From the NCBI RefSeq assembly GCF_001641265.1, contig NW_020167546.1:62001-126000 (forward strand): a stretch of DNA of 64,000 nt, given 5' to 3'. Positions 10,609 through 21,613 of this stretch are shown here, piece after piece. How positions within the stretch are numbered: position 1 is the stretch's first letter; every line of letters begins with the position of its first letter. The position numbers were made by a program, and so were the translations under genes. The notes below the pieces were generated by a model. The model searched no databases. It was given only the letters and a program-made list of their open reading frames with translations, and was not told where the DNA came from. The stretch is from Pseudogymnoascus destructans (lineage: Eukaryota; Ascomycota; Leotiomycetes; Thelebolales; Thelebolaceae).

Positions 10609-12012
10609 CTACAACAGGAGCCCGCCACCCAAGAAGCATCCGATGACAACCATGCCGGTATATGCGGCCTTGAAGTCGATAGGGGCAACGAGTCCGTTAG
10701 CGGCAGCCTTAGAGGTCTGTCCATGGGTGCCACTGGTGGGGGTTCCGCTTCCATCAGACGAGATGCCATCAGCTCCGGAGGTCTGGGATCCAGCTCCCTT
10801 CAAGCCTGGTCCCTTTCCAACATCGCTCGTCATGTACTCCTGAGCCTTCTTGGGGATGGTAGGGAGATCTGAGGTAGTAACGTTCCAGTTCGACGACTTG
10901 GGTGGGCACTGGGAGGCCGTGCCCTTGGTAGAATATCCACCGTCTCCGGTTGGGGCCGGGGTGCTGGCAAAGGCGTTCTTCAGGTAGTTGAACCCAGAGA
11001 GCTCAGAGACCGACGTGGTGTCCTTGATCTTGACGAGTCCGTAGCCGGAGCCCTCCTCGGAGTACTCGTAAACAAGACCACCAGAGTAGACAGCGGTCAT
11101 GTCGGTACTGTACAGAGACTTGACCTCCTCGAACGTACGTGGGCCAGGCTTGATGCAACCGTACTCGGACAGGAAGATGGGGACGCCATAGTCGGTGAAG
11201 TTCTTGACCTTCTGGTCCCAGCCGGCACCGGTGAAGGTGTTGGGGGCACACCATGAGTAGTCGTTGAAGGCGAAGAAGTCGCTGCGCTCATCGTCGGAAC
11301 CGCAGTTCATGTAGTGAGCCATGTCCATGCGGTTCTCGGAAACATCCGCGGCGGAGTATCCGACGGGGATCTTGCGGAGTCCCTTGGCCTTGATGTACGC
11401 GCGCATATCTCTGGTGGTGGCCTTGACGTAGGGAGCAGCCTCGGTGGTGGTGCCGTCGTTGATGACTTCCTGTAGAATAATTAGAATGAATTTGATTGAT
11501 CACCTGCGCGAAGAACGTACATTGCCGCTGAAGAAAGCCAAGGTGTTGGTGTACTTGGCGAACTCGTCAATGGTAGCAAAGAGAGACTGGAGGTAGACAG
11601 CGTTGTAAGATGGCAGAGGGTCAGCACGGTTGATGGAGTATTTTGGTGTGCTGGCGTCCAAGACCAAGTAGATACCGGCATCGGCGAGGAGACCCATGCA
11701 GGTGGTGTGGTCCTTGGTGTTGTCAACAGTGTAGACACGGACGACGTTGGCTCCCAGCTTCTTGAACTCAGCGATGTCGCGCTTGCAGATCACATCATCT
11801 GCGAGGGGGTCCTTCGCGTCGGCAGATCCGCCTGGCTGGTAGTCGATACCACGGATGTAGAAGCGCTCGCTGCCCTTGAAGAAGGCGTTACCCTTCACGG
11901 TGATGGCCTCGAGAGTTGCTCTCGGCCTGAGGTCGTTGGGGGAAACGTTGCTCGGCACGGCAGTGACGCTGGTGGCAAAGGCCAACGCGGCGGTCATGGT
12001 GAAAGACTTCAT
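10609..12012 (-). CDS. GPI-anchored 1,3-beta-glucanosyltransferase (GH72, Gas/Gel family)
   Basis: Cell-wall enzyme that cuts and rejoins beta-1,3-glucan chains at the outer face of the plasma membrane. Two exons on the minus strand, 12012-11521 and 11469-10609, joined in phase 0 through a 51-base intron; 450 aa. A signal peptide (MKSFTMTAALAFATSVTA) precedes the GH72 domain (FFKGSERFYIRGIDYQPGG...). The acid/base Glu is about residue 165 in SGN|EVIND, at the exon junction; the nucleophile Glu is about residue 266 in FLSEYGC. After the catalytic domain comes a Ser/Gly/Thr-rich stretch and a hydrophobic tail (GMVVIGCFLGGGLLL) typical of a GPI signal. There is no Cys-rich X8/CBM43 module, so it is the short GH72- type. 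Family is certain; the paralogue (gel1- or gel4-like) is not assigned. Confidence 0.93.
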
Positions 12013-12955
12013 CTTGATGATCCTGGTGATGAAAGAGGTTTGGATTGGGGCAGTGGAATGGGATTTGTTTGTTGCGTTGCACGAGCCCGAAATGAGTGAG
12101 GGGACGGCGAGGGTGAATTAACAAGGCACACGATGTTAACAAGACACACGATGACCCCAACGAATGAGTTGGCCAGTGATTACAAAAACAGATTCGAACG
12201 AGTGAAAGACGAGCATAAAAGAGGCTCGAGTGTCAAGAAGGGTTGTTTGAGGGAGGAATACGGAGGCTGGAGAGAAAATGGGGGACGTCACCGTTATAAC
12301 GACCAGCCAAATCGTAACGAGGAGATGACGAGCCGTGTTGCAGGTGTTGCAGGTGTTGCACGAGAGCGAGGACGGGAAAGGACGTGTGTACTCTGTACTC
12401 GAACATGTCTAGGAGGTACATCCATACGGTGGACTTCCTCAGAGTACGCGATGCGGGACGCATGTGTGAGTTGTCGCACAGCCGCCCAGTGGAAATTGTA
12501 GAAATTGTTGTTCGCCACTTGCCGCCTTGCACTGCCCGCCCCGGCCCCCCCGGGGGGTGGTACAGTACAGTCTATTCCCGGATATGGACGGTGGAGCGAG
12601 ATCGTCGATCTCGCAGCGCCACTGATGCTTAGCTGTGAGATGGTCGTGGCTGATTGGATGAAGATGAAGCAGAAACAGATTTGACCTCAAACAAGCCAAC
12701 ACTACTCCGTACTCCGTACGGAGTAATGTACTGACGATGCTACAGGAATTCAGTTTACACACGATCGACAGGCACTGGGGTTGGCTCCGCCGTGACATCA
12801 CTTTGAGAGGCAACTGCTAGGGGTCACGACATAGGATGGGCCAAGTTGGCACGGACGGAGTATTATACACCAACTGATCGATACTCTACAGAAGTACGTA
12901 CTACGCGCTCTCCTTCGCTCGTGATACAACAACAGAAGAAGCCTCCAGAGGCCCT
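12013..12955. other. Intergenic: GH72 upstream region and bzz1 3' flank
   Basis: No gene seen; long open stretches here are low-complexity. Features are a perfect 16-bp palindrome tactccgtacggagta (12710-12725), a short ttgcaggtg repeat near 12340, and a GC tract near 12540. Confidence 0.5.
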
Positions 12956-15292
12956 CTATACAAGCTGCACATAGCTGGCTGGTACGCTTTTGGTAACCCC
13001 TCCCCGTTCCACCTCCGACCAGCCATCTCCGGGATCCTTCTTGACGAGGACAAATCTATCGCCCTCCAGCATGTTGTGCTCCGCATCGCTCTGTGCGGTA
13101 TAGTCGTAGAGAGCCTCAACGTATCGAAGCTTTCTCGCGCCGCGTTTAGGGGCCACCACGGGACCCTGCTTCTTACTCACACTGCCGGCGACCGACGATC
13201 CCGAGTTGGAGTACGTAGATGCAGGGCGTGCTGATAAAGCAGGGGATGGCGAAGGCATCATTTCGAGGTATGATCCTGGGACGAGTCCTTCTCCGAATCC
13301 TGACTTGACCTTCACCCACCCAGAGCCATCTACTACCAAGTCAGCGTAAATCCACAAGAGCAATCAAACCAACTTACCATCCGGCTCCGTGATAGTAACC
13401 TCATCTCCCTCACCAACAGAGATCTCGCCTTCACCGCTCGCATCGTAAGCGTAGACCATCTTCCCTCTTGGCTCCGATGATCGTACGCCCGATGCCCCAT
13501 TCGCACTACTACCTGGCAGCTCACTGATATAGCTCGTCGGGGGAGGCGCAACGAGACGCGCCTTTCGCAATGTACCGGCCGGCTTTGAGCTTCGATCTGG
13601 TAGCTGTGGTTCTGTTGTCGGTGACTGCGGGCCTCCTCTCGTGACGGAGCGATTTGCACTCGCTGCATACCCAGAACTCAGCGAGTTCATCGTGTTTGAC
13701 CTACTGAGCGGTGTTGGTAACCCGGAAGGCATATCACCATTCCCAGCCACTGAAGGAGCCCTCCCATGACCTGCGTCCTCTTGTCTACTTGCCTTGAGTT
13801 TCTTCTTCTCATCTTTGCTCTGTTCCCCGGGACACTCGGCAGGCACCTTCATTTCGCACTTGCTGTGGCACGTATACCCACAATCGCGGCAGTCGAAGCC
13901 CTTCGCTGAAAGGCCCCAGATCCTCTCTCCGCAGAGATCGCAGTTTGTTGGAATTTTGAACGTCTGTGATTTGAAGTTGTGGTTCTTCGCTCCTATTGTA
14001 AGGTCACCGATTGTAGTCGTAATCGTGGTTGTTTCTACCTCCACATTTAGCCTCTTGTGGTCGGAATCGTGGAGGTTCTCTTGTGCCATGAGCAGCTGCG
14101 ACCAAACCACAACCTCATCCCTCTTATCCTTGCCCTCTCGAACAGCCTGCTGAACCCGCTTCAATCCTTCTACTTCCTTTCTCCTCATATCGACATCTCT
14201 ACGTAGGTCTCCCAGCTGGCCCTTGCTCTTGTTGAGCATATTCCGTAAGAAGACCTTTGCGGGTTCATCCACAATCATGGAGTCATCGTCGTGCCATACG
14301 GGGCTGGGCTCGAATGTCTTATTGACCGGCTCTTGCCACGGCGCAGCATTGTGCCGGACAAACATCATGGTGTCCAACGTGGGAATGTTTCTGGGGATTT
14401 CCTGTGCGAGGTAATTGATGATATCTGTGCTCCTCTTGATCATCCCTAGCTCCAATGATGCAGCTAGGGACCACAGACCGTTTAGCTTTGCTGTTCGAGC
14501 CTCGTTTAAATCCTGAAGGCCGTCTAGTACATCCGGGACATACTCATGATAGTACATTTCCTTTTGCTTGTTCATGGCGCGGATGGCGATCAAGTATGTG
14601 TTTTTGGCATTGTTCATTTCCAAGAGTTGCTGCTGATACGAGTTTTGCGCTTTGGCCTTTGAATAGTCGAATGCAGACTCTGACTTCTTCCGCTTGTTCT
14701 CAACTTCCTGGCAAGCCGCGTCGTATTTAGCCTTGGTCTTCTTCAGGTCACTGTATGTAGAGTCGCGCTCTTTCTCCAATTTATCCGCGTAATCGGCATG
14801 ACGTTTTCGGATATCTTCATACCTGAGCCCAAGATTTCGCAGGGGCTCTGCAACATTTTGGACCAACTCGTTCCCGTATCGGTCGTGCTCGGCTGCCCGC
14901 GATTCAAGCGTCGTAAGCTGCGTGGTCCACGTTGTGAGGGAAGCACTGGAACGTCAGCATAATCCAAAAAACTCAATCGTATGACCAACCTCTCCAAAGA
15001 TCCAGGAGTCATTGCCGGCGTATCGCCAACACTTAGCGAGCCGGACTTCTTCGCCTTCTTCTCGAAGTACTTCTTTGCCAAGACATTGAGTTTGGCCCCA
15101 TACTCCTTCTCGATCACGCTGCGCTCTCGGTAAAATTGCTGTATATCGTCGAGCCATGAGATGCCCTGTGACACCCAAGAGTTGACTGGTTTAAATGCAT
15201 CCTGGCCGTGTAAGTATTGGCGTGGACAAATGACATGGCAATCAAACCTTGAGCTCGGCCCCAAAGCTGGGAGCTATTTGTACATCGGCCAT
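12956..15292 (-). CDS. BZZ1: F-BAR / C1 / double-SH3 protein, Bzz1-type
   Basis: Adaptor that binds curved plasma membrane and recruits the WASP/Arp2/3 actin machinery during endocytosis. Four exons on the minus strand: 15292-15248, 15201-14990, 14945-13378, 13329-12956; 732 aa. The F-BAR region (about 1-260) starts MADVQIAPSFGAELK and contains WLDDIQQFYRERSVIEKEYG. It is followed by long charged helices, then a C1 zinc finger (about 408-457: H, then CDLCGERIW, CRDCGYTCHSKC). A Ser/Pro-rich linker follows, then SH3-1 (about 575-625, MVYAYDASGEGEISVGEGDE) and SH3-2 at the very end (ALYDYTAQSDAEHNML ... VPASYVQLV). Domain order matches fungal Bzz1. The intron inside SH3-1 splits codon Asp (g|at). 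It diverges from the Dbp5 gene, sharing about 556 bases of upstream DNA. Confidence 0.9.
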
Positions 15293-15848
15293 GGCCGGCG
15301 GGAGTCAGCTTAGAGATGCGGTCTGGTTTCATGGAGATTTTGAGGCATCCCCTAGTCTCATTGCTGGTGCATGCGTATGTTGGCAACAGTGATACGAAGT
15401 GCCAGGGCGACAGAGTTGAATGATGATTACCCCACCAAAACTAGGCGCTGATTGATGGCTGAGGTGTGGCTCATCGGCGTCTCTGGGGATTCGGGCCGCC
15501 GTCACACCAGTTGCTCGTTGGCTTCTAAGCCACCCGGCGACATATTGTTCCGCGCCTGTTTCTATGACACCTACGCTATCCCCAATACAGGAATCCCAAA
15601 AGAAACCCCACCATCTTCGCGAGCTTTAAGAATACAGGCAGCATTGAATCAACTCATTCTCTCCAACATACATCAACATATTCGTTCACTCATACGAGCT
15701 ACGCCGTTGAATTTGTTACCAATTATCGCGATTTCTGGGTTGAGGGCACCTCAGGCCTCACCGCCACCCCACTTCAAAGACTTGGCAGACTTGCCTGTTA
15801 CAAAAAGAGCCGCGAAACAAAGACTCGTCGACATCTACCAACCTCGAA
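15293..15848. promoter_or_regulatory. Shared divergent upstream region of bzz1 (-) and dbp5 (+)
   Basis: 556 bases between the two start codons, CT-rich toward the Dbp5 side (leader around 15650-15845). Both genes must take their promoters from here; no specific box is assigned. Confidence 0.6.
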
Positions 15849-17507
15849 ATGTCGACTCCAGGCTCAGACCAAAAGCCCTCGGGATCGCTTGCAGATCGCA
15901 TCTCGCAGCCCCCAAAGAATGCTGACGCGCCAACCGCCGCTCTCGCCACCAACGAAACCAAAGCAAAGACCTCGTGGGCAGACGAGGTTGCGTCGCCACC
16001 CGCTGAATCGCCCAAAGATGTAGACAAGGCTCAGGTCGATGGCAGCACCGAGCATCAAGGCGGATCTGCCTTGCTTCCAGCAGGAGAGTACGAGGTGGAA
16101 GTGAAGCTCAGCGATATCCAAGGCGACACCTCGAGCCCTCTGTACTCCATCAACTCGTTTGAGGAGCTGGGAATGTAAGGAAGCCTGATTATACGGTATT
16201 GATTTCACTGCTAACAAACACAGCTCTGAACAGATCTTGAAGGGCATCTACTCGATGAACTTCAAAAAGCCATCCAAGATCCAGGAGAGGGCCCTCCCTC
16301 TTCTCCTCGCCAACCCGCCATCCAACATGATTGCGCAGTCTCAGTCCGGAACTGGAAAAACCGCTGCGTTCGTCCTTACGATTCTCTCTCGTATCGACTA
16401 TAGCCTGAAGCAGCCACAGGCCTTGGTCCTGGCGCCAAGTCGAGAGCTTGCCCGCCAGATCGAAGGTGTTATCCGAACCATTGGACAATTCGTTCCCGAT
16501 CTCGTGGTCCAAGCGGCGGTCCCTGGTTCTGTGGAGAAGGGAAAGAGACTTGAGGGTCAAGTGGTTGTTGGAACTCCAGGAACTGTCATGGATTTGATTA
16601 AGAGGAGGCAATTTGATGTCAGCAAGGCCAGCCTCCTGTGCTTGGATGAGGCAGACAACATGCTCGACCAGCAGGGTCTTGGGGATCAATGTCTCCGTGT
16701 CAAGCAGTGAGTGCCTTCATACCCCTCTTTAATATTACCCACTAACAAACCAGCCTGCTTCCAAACCTCACCCAGATCCTACTCTTCTCAGCTACCTTCC
16801 CCGACGAAGTCATGCAATACGCGAGGAAGTTCAGCCCCAAGGCGAATGAGATTAAGCTCAAGCACGAAGAGCTCACCGTCGCCGGAATCAGTCAGATGTT
16901 TATGGACTGCCCTTCGGAGGATGGAAAGTACGATATTCTCGTCAAGTTGTACGGTCTCATGACCATTGGATCGTCGATTATTTTCGTCAAGGTAGGTTGT
17001 CTGAACTGTTCAGATGATATATTTACTGACGTAATATAGAAACGAGAGACTGCCAGCAGAATCGAGAAGGCCATGATTGCTGATGGCCATCAAGTCGCTG
17101 CTCTCCACGGAGCCTTTGAGGGCGCAGAGCGTGACTCCATCATCGACAAGTTCAGATCTGGAGAAGCGAAGATCCTCATCACCACCAACGTTCTCGCCCG
17201 TGGAATCGATGTGCAGTCCGTGTCCATGGTCATCAATTACGACATCCCGATGAAGGGCCGCAATGAGACCGAACCCGATTTCGAGACCTACCTCCATCGT
17301 ATTGGACGCACTGGGCGATTCGGACGTGTGGGTGTCAGCATCAGTTTCGTGTTTGACAAGAAGAGCTTCATGGCACTCAAGGCTACCGCGGAGCACTACG
17401 GCATCGATCTGATCAAGCTGAACTGGGAGGACTGGGATGAGACGGAGGATATCGTGCAGCGCGTCATCAAGTCGAGCCGCGCGGGTACAAATTTCAAGGG
17501 CAACTGA
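15849..17507 (+). CDS. DBP5: ATP-dependent RNA helicase Dbp5 (DEAD-box)
   Basis: DEAD-box ATPase that remodels mRNPs at the cytoplasmic face of the nuclear pore, driving mRNA export; also linked to translation termination. Four exons: 15849-16174, 16224-16706, 16754-16991, 17040-17507; 504 aa. Family motifs in order: Q-motif region (NFKKPSKIQERALPLLL), Walker A AQSQSGTGKT, PSRELARQ, VVGTPGTVMDL, CLDEADNML, LFSATFPDEV, SIIFVK, TTNVLARGIDV, and HRIGRTGRFGR near the end. The Dbp5-specific GYTxA-like region and ELGISEQILKGIY preface fit this subfamily rather than eIF4A. The N-terminal 70 residues are low-complexity and include SWADEV. All introns are short and phases join cleanly. Confidence 0.95.
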
Positions 17508-18686
17508 TTATATGGGGGGGTTGATACCAGGCAGGATATGAGAAAAATGTCATTGATGAGATGGAAACTGTGGATATGCCTATAGAAATAGCTCTGGTCG
17601 GCAGGGGATGGTGGAAGGGGTGGTTCTGCCGCGGGCGTTTAATGTATAGAGCTGCACTTTGCCACAGCTCATAGCATGGATCTGTACTTTGAGACAGAAT
17701 AGAATAGCGAGTGTCGACGGCTTGTTTCCGAATAAACAAGATTCTATAGCCACGTGATGAACTGTATGGCGAGCTGGACGGGGTCGTTGAGTCTGTGCTC
17801 GCGTGTCAATGGTCAAACCGTCAGAGGCGTCGTGAAGCCCGCCCCTCAATCTAGTGCAGCAATGCGTTGGCGACGCAACGTCTATTTTTGGGCGGTGAGT
17901 GTTGCCACGTGAGACGGCGATATTTCTCAGTCGTGCACATCGAGTCGTGGGTGCAGCCATGTCTCGCGAATAGTCGTCGATGCCGACTCTTCCTGCTGGC
18001 TGGGGAGGGGGGAGAAGACGGGGAGGGATATCTCGTAAAGCGCGTCGGGTATGTCGAGTAATTGGCTCACAGGTCCATGGCAGACGACCATTGGCGTCAA
18101 AACCGGTTCTGGTGGGCTTGAATGGACGGTGAGCGGCCACGACAGTAGGCCAGTTACGCGACAATGCGGTCAGCCTGGACGGCGAGCGTTGATCGGTTTG
18201 ATGCAGGTGCGGGATGGGCATGCCTTGCATGGAAGCGCCGGGAGTCTGAATGAGGCAACCAGAGCATATGCTATGAGATGAGGATGGCGATTTCTCCGTT
18301 TGGTGCTGCCAACGGAGCTGAAAGCAGCGATGCCATTCGACAGAACGCGTCCCTCTTTTGGCGTGGTTGACGTGTTTGGCGTGGCTAGGGGGGAGGGGTG
18401 GGGGTGCAATTGTACGGTGAGAGCATGTGATTGGCTTTGGGGGGTTTGAGGGTGTTTGGGGGGGGGGTGTGGGTCCAAGCCCGTCCAATCTCTACACACT
18501 CTACTGTTTTGAGATAGAATGGGGGGTGTGGTGTTAGAGAGGTATGAAATGGACATGGGATGGTACATCGAAGACACAGTACTGTTCTGGTAGTGGAAGG
18601 GCTGGGAGATATACCCACCTACGGAGTACACACACCCACCTCCACACACACATCCCTCACCGCCTCACGTCCTTCCCGCCTCGCTT

Positions 18687-18764
18687 CTCTCGCTTACTTC
18701 TCTCGCTTACTTCTCTCGCTTACTTCTCTCGCTTACTTCTCTCGCTTACTTCTCTCGCTTACTT
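18687..18764. repeat. 13-bp minisatellite, 6 perfect copies
   Basis: Unit ctctcgcttactt repeated six times without change, in the upstream region of the gene at 19934. Confidence 0.95.
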
Positions 18765-18825
18765 GTGCTCGAGTCCTCTGCCTCCTCTCACCGGACCTCC
18801 TGCTTGGACCAATCACCGTTCCCCC

Positions 18826-18930
18826 TCAACCCTGAACGAGCCATACTCCCACCCCCCACCTCAACCCTGAACGAGCCAATACTCCCACCCCCTTCAACCC
18901 TGAACGAGCCAATACTCCAACCCCCCCCCC
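18826..18930. repeat. About 33-bp tandem repeat, 3 copies
   Basis: Units start tcaaccctgaacgagcca at 18826, 18861 and 18894, each followed by atactccca-c and a C-run of variable length. It sits about 60 bases after the 13-bp array. Confidence 0.9.
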
Positions 18931-19933
18931 AACCCTTTGCGCCTTTGTGTATACGCTAAACACACCCCCCTACTTTCCCTTCTCTCCCGTCCGCCGTCAG
19001 TCGAAGGCCCTAATTCCCATTTCGCACCGGCGACTCCACACATCCTCCTCAATCTTCTCTTCTTTCCATCTTCCTCTTCTTCAGCTCCCTCCTCCCTTCC
19101 GTCTCTTCCCGTCCCCACTGCGCCGTCCTCCTCGCCTCGTCGTCGTCGAGTTTTCCATAGGCCCATTCGGATCGAGAAAAAAAGGAAGAAAAGAAAAAGC
19201 AAAAACTTCGTCGCTCTTCTCACTGTCAACTTCTGCAGCTACTACCTTCTTTCCGGAGCAGTCGCTTGAAGCAAAATACAATCCCGTTGGACAAAAATTG
19301 TAGAGAGTCCCGCTTAAGAGAGATCTCGTGGGCATTCCGGATCGCGACTGAGACAACCAGCTTCCATCGAACTACCGACCTTCATTCATCGACCGGCGCG
19401 ACTCGAGTGCTCGACCTCATTCCTGCTCTTTGAGAGACGCTTTTCTTCCTCGCTGTCCTTTGTGATCTTTCGTTGTGTCGCCCGTCGGCTGCAAGGAACA
19501 AACATCTTATACATCAAACACACGGCGCCATTCATTCGATACTGACCATTCAGCTCTCTTCAACTTCGCCCTCCAACGACGGCCCTCTAATACACATAGC
19601 AATCAGCACATAATTTGTCGCAGCTTTTTCTTCTTCTTTCGCCGTTTGGTGTCTCTTTTACCGACCCAACTTGGGAATTCACACGCTATATTCACTTTTC
19701 GCCTTTCCACAGATCAACATTTGAGATTCACTTGGACTCGACAATTCACACTTCTTGCGCGCATTCACACCGTTGCGATAATTCTCAGCAGTCTTGCATT
19801 TTGACCTGAGTCTGAACTCACGCCTAATTTCTCTAATTCAGCTTCGGAGCACGCGTTACCTTCGCACTCTCCTCACTACACTTTGAAAGATACAACAAAA
19901 CAAAACACTGTACATTACCTCCATAAAACAACC

Positions 19934-21613
19934 ATGAGTATGGGCGCTGGCGGTCTAGCTCAAATGTCGTACAACAACTTCCAAACCATCGGGGTTCCCG
20001 GCTCTGGCTTCGCTTCCAGAGGGAAGGGAGCCCACATCAAGCGCCTCTCGTTCGAGCCCACGGCAGCCTCCGACCCGGCCAACAATGGCGCCCCGACTCC
20101 TCGCACGAGCCGCTCTCACCTGCTTGCGGGTTTGAGGACGGCCCCGAAGACGACCACTGGAGCCCATTTCCCTCCTTCTGCACCGCCGACCCAACTCCAG
20201 CACAAAGGCCTCGACAACAGCATGTACGCGGATAGTAAGAACAACTCTCGATCTGGGTATGGCGCGCCCAAGACATCCATCGGTTCTTCTTTCAGCACGC
20301 AGCAGCATCCCAGCTACAACCGTCAGATGTATGCACTCCCCGAGCAGGTCCTGGCTCCCCCGGAGATCCACATCGATGAGCATGGCCAAGAGCAGATGGA
20401 CCCGAATCTGTATGCCCAGCTGGTTGCCACAAACATGTATCTGGCTGAGCAACAGCAACGGCTGCAACAGCAGCTCATCAACGTCCAGGCTGCTGCTCAG
20501 CAGTTCCAGTCCATGGGCCTGGGTCACATGGGCCGCCAGGTGCCGCAACAGTTTGCCACCCCACCTGTCACCCCAGGTGCAGGCATGTACCAACAGCAGG
20601 CAAAGCAGAATGGCCAGCCCGTCATAACTCCTGTGCCTGGAGGTCAGCCGGGTCTGTACTCGGTCTACAACCCCATGACTGGCCAGCAGACATACTACAT
20701 CGACCAGGGTGCACAGCAGGCATACGCTGATAGCCATGACATCTACACGGATTCGGGATCGCCACCGCAGCAGCCTGGCACTCCTCGCTTCCAGGTGTCA
20801 CCGCCAAGCAACAACGGCATCACTCGCAGCATCTCGCCCCCAAAGAAGAGCGCCTCGCCTCCTCAGGACCATACGCCGCTCCCACCGCCATCGGCCAACG
20901 CTTTCCGCCGTGGACACAAGAAGTCGTGCAGCCTGGCCAATGTTCTCACCGTCTCCACGGCCGTGAATGTTGACAGCGGGTCGAGGACTTCTGTCCCAAA
21001 GACTGCAGGCTATGCTCCTACTCCGATGACCGGAACCTTTGGTCCTGGACAGGGACGAGCTGGCGAGCACCCCATCCGCCAGCCACGCGGACCGCCATCT
21101 CTGGATGAGCTGCGCGCTAAGCCCACGTCCAAGTTTGAAGGCAGCAAGAACTTTTCGACCCGCCAACGCCGCAATGCCGTCCACAACCTGGTTCGCGCTG
21201 GGTTGGAGCGTCGCCGTGCTCCGGGATCTGGTTCTGCCGGCAGCATCAGTCCCATAAGCGAGACGGGCGAGCTCACCTGTGCGACGTCGTCGGGCGAGGA
21301 GTCTGATAGCGGCAGGAGCGGCAGCGGAAGCCTGTCCGGGCGACCAAGCTTGGGCAGCCTCCGCACCTCAATCCACGGCGCCATTGGCTCGGACAGGCCT
21401 TCATCGCGACAGAAGAACCACTCGGTCGAGAACAACTCTGTCGACACAACGCCGACCACGGCAGGCACAAGCGGTGACGAGGGTCCCGCCATCTGCAGCT
21501 TTGCCGCTGCCTTCAAGCATGGTGGCAAGAAGCCCGAGGCTGAGCAAGCGCGGCTCAAGGCCCCCATGCTGGTTCTCAGCTCTGTTGAGAAGCGCAAGAG
21601 CTCCATCTTTTAA
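19934..21613 (+). CDS. Gln/Pro/Ser-rich protein of unknown function
   Basis: Single-exon gene of 559 aa; I do not recognise the family. The start at 19934 (accATGAGTATGGGC) is chosen over an upstream non-ATG extension of the frame. Segments that look conserved-type: N-terminal MSMGAGGLAQMSYNNFQTIG with KRLSFEP and RSHLLAGLRTAPK; RRGHKKSCSLANVLTVSTAV in the middle; and the C-terminal block SFAAAFKHGGKKPEAEQARL ending in LSSVEKRKSSIF. Residues about 170-215 are Gln-rich (EQQQRLQQQL.., AAQQFQ), suggesting a flexible or prion-like RNA-associated region. Many SP/TP sites follow. There is no membrane segment or enzyme motif. GC-rich codon use resembles the neighbouring housekeeping genes, so the gene is likely real and expressed. 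Confidence 0.82.
   Translation: MSMGAGGLAQMSYNNFQTIGVPGSGFASRGKGAHIKRLSFEPTAASDPANNGAPTPRTSRSHLLAGLRTAPKTTTGAHFPPSAPPTQLQHKGLDNSMYADSKNNSRSGYGAPKTSIGSSFSTQQHPSYNRQMYALPEQVLAPPEIHIDEHGQEQMDPNLYAQLVATNMYLAEQQQRLQQQLINVQAAAQQFQSMGLGHMGRQVPQQFATPPVTPGAGMYQQQAKQNGQPVITPVPGGQPGLYSVYNPMTGQQTYYIDQGAQQAYADSHDIYTDSGSPPQQPGTPRFQVSPPSNNGITRSISPPKKSASPPQDHTPLPPPSANAFRRGHKKSCSLANVLTVSTAVNVDSGSRTSVPKTAGYAPTPMTGTFGPGQGRAGEHPIRQPRGPPSLDELRAKPTSKFEGSKNFSTRQRRNAVHNLVRAGLERRRAPGSGSAGSISPISETGELTCATSSGEESDSGRSGSGSLSGRPSLGSLRTSIHGAIGSDRPSSRQKNHSVENNSVDTTPTTAGTSGDEGPAICSFAAAFKHGGKKPEAEQARLKAPMLVLSSVEKRKSSIF

Larger units (their letters stand above)
17508..19933. other. Long intergenic region / probable long 5' leader of the next gene
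   Basis: 2.4 kb with no supported gene. 17508-18550 has a long minus-strand open frame that looks like low-complexity noise. 18687-18764 and 18826-18930 are minisatellites (listed separately). 18940-19930 is strongly CT-rich and ends in an A-rich stretch before the ATG at 19934, like a long fungal 5' UTR. Confidence 0.5.

Noticed and set aside
17580..18488. 302-codon minus-strand open frame
   Set aside because: Starts at a non-ATG codon, composition is low-complexity Pro/Arg/His, no domain; likely a chance frame in GC-rich spacer.
19475..19804. 109-codon frame in the leader of the Q/P-rich gene
   Set aside because: Non-ATG start, CT-rich leader composition, no conservation evidence.
19955..20737. 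Antisense 260-codon frame in the Q/P-rich gene
   Set aside because: Shadow frame; sense strand has the better start context and codon use.
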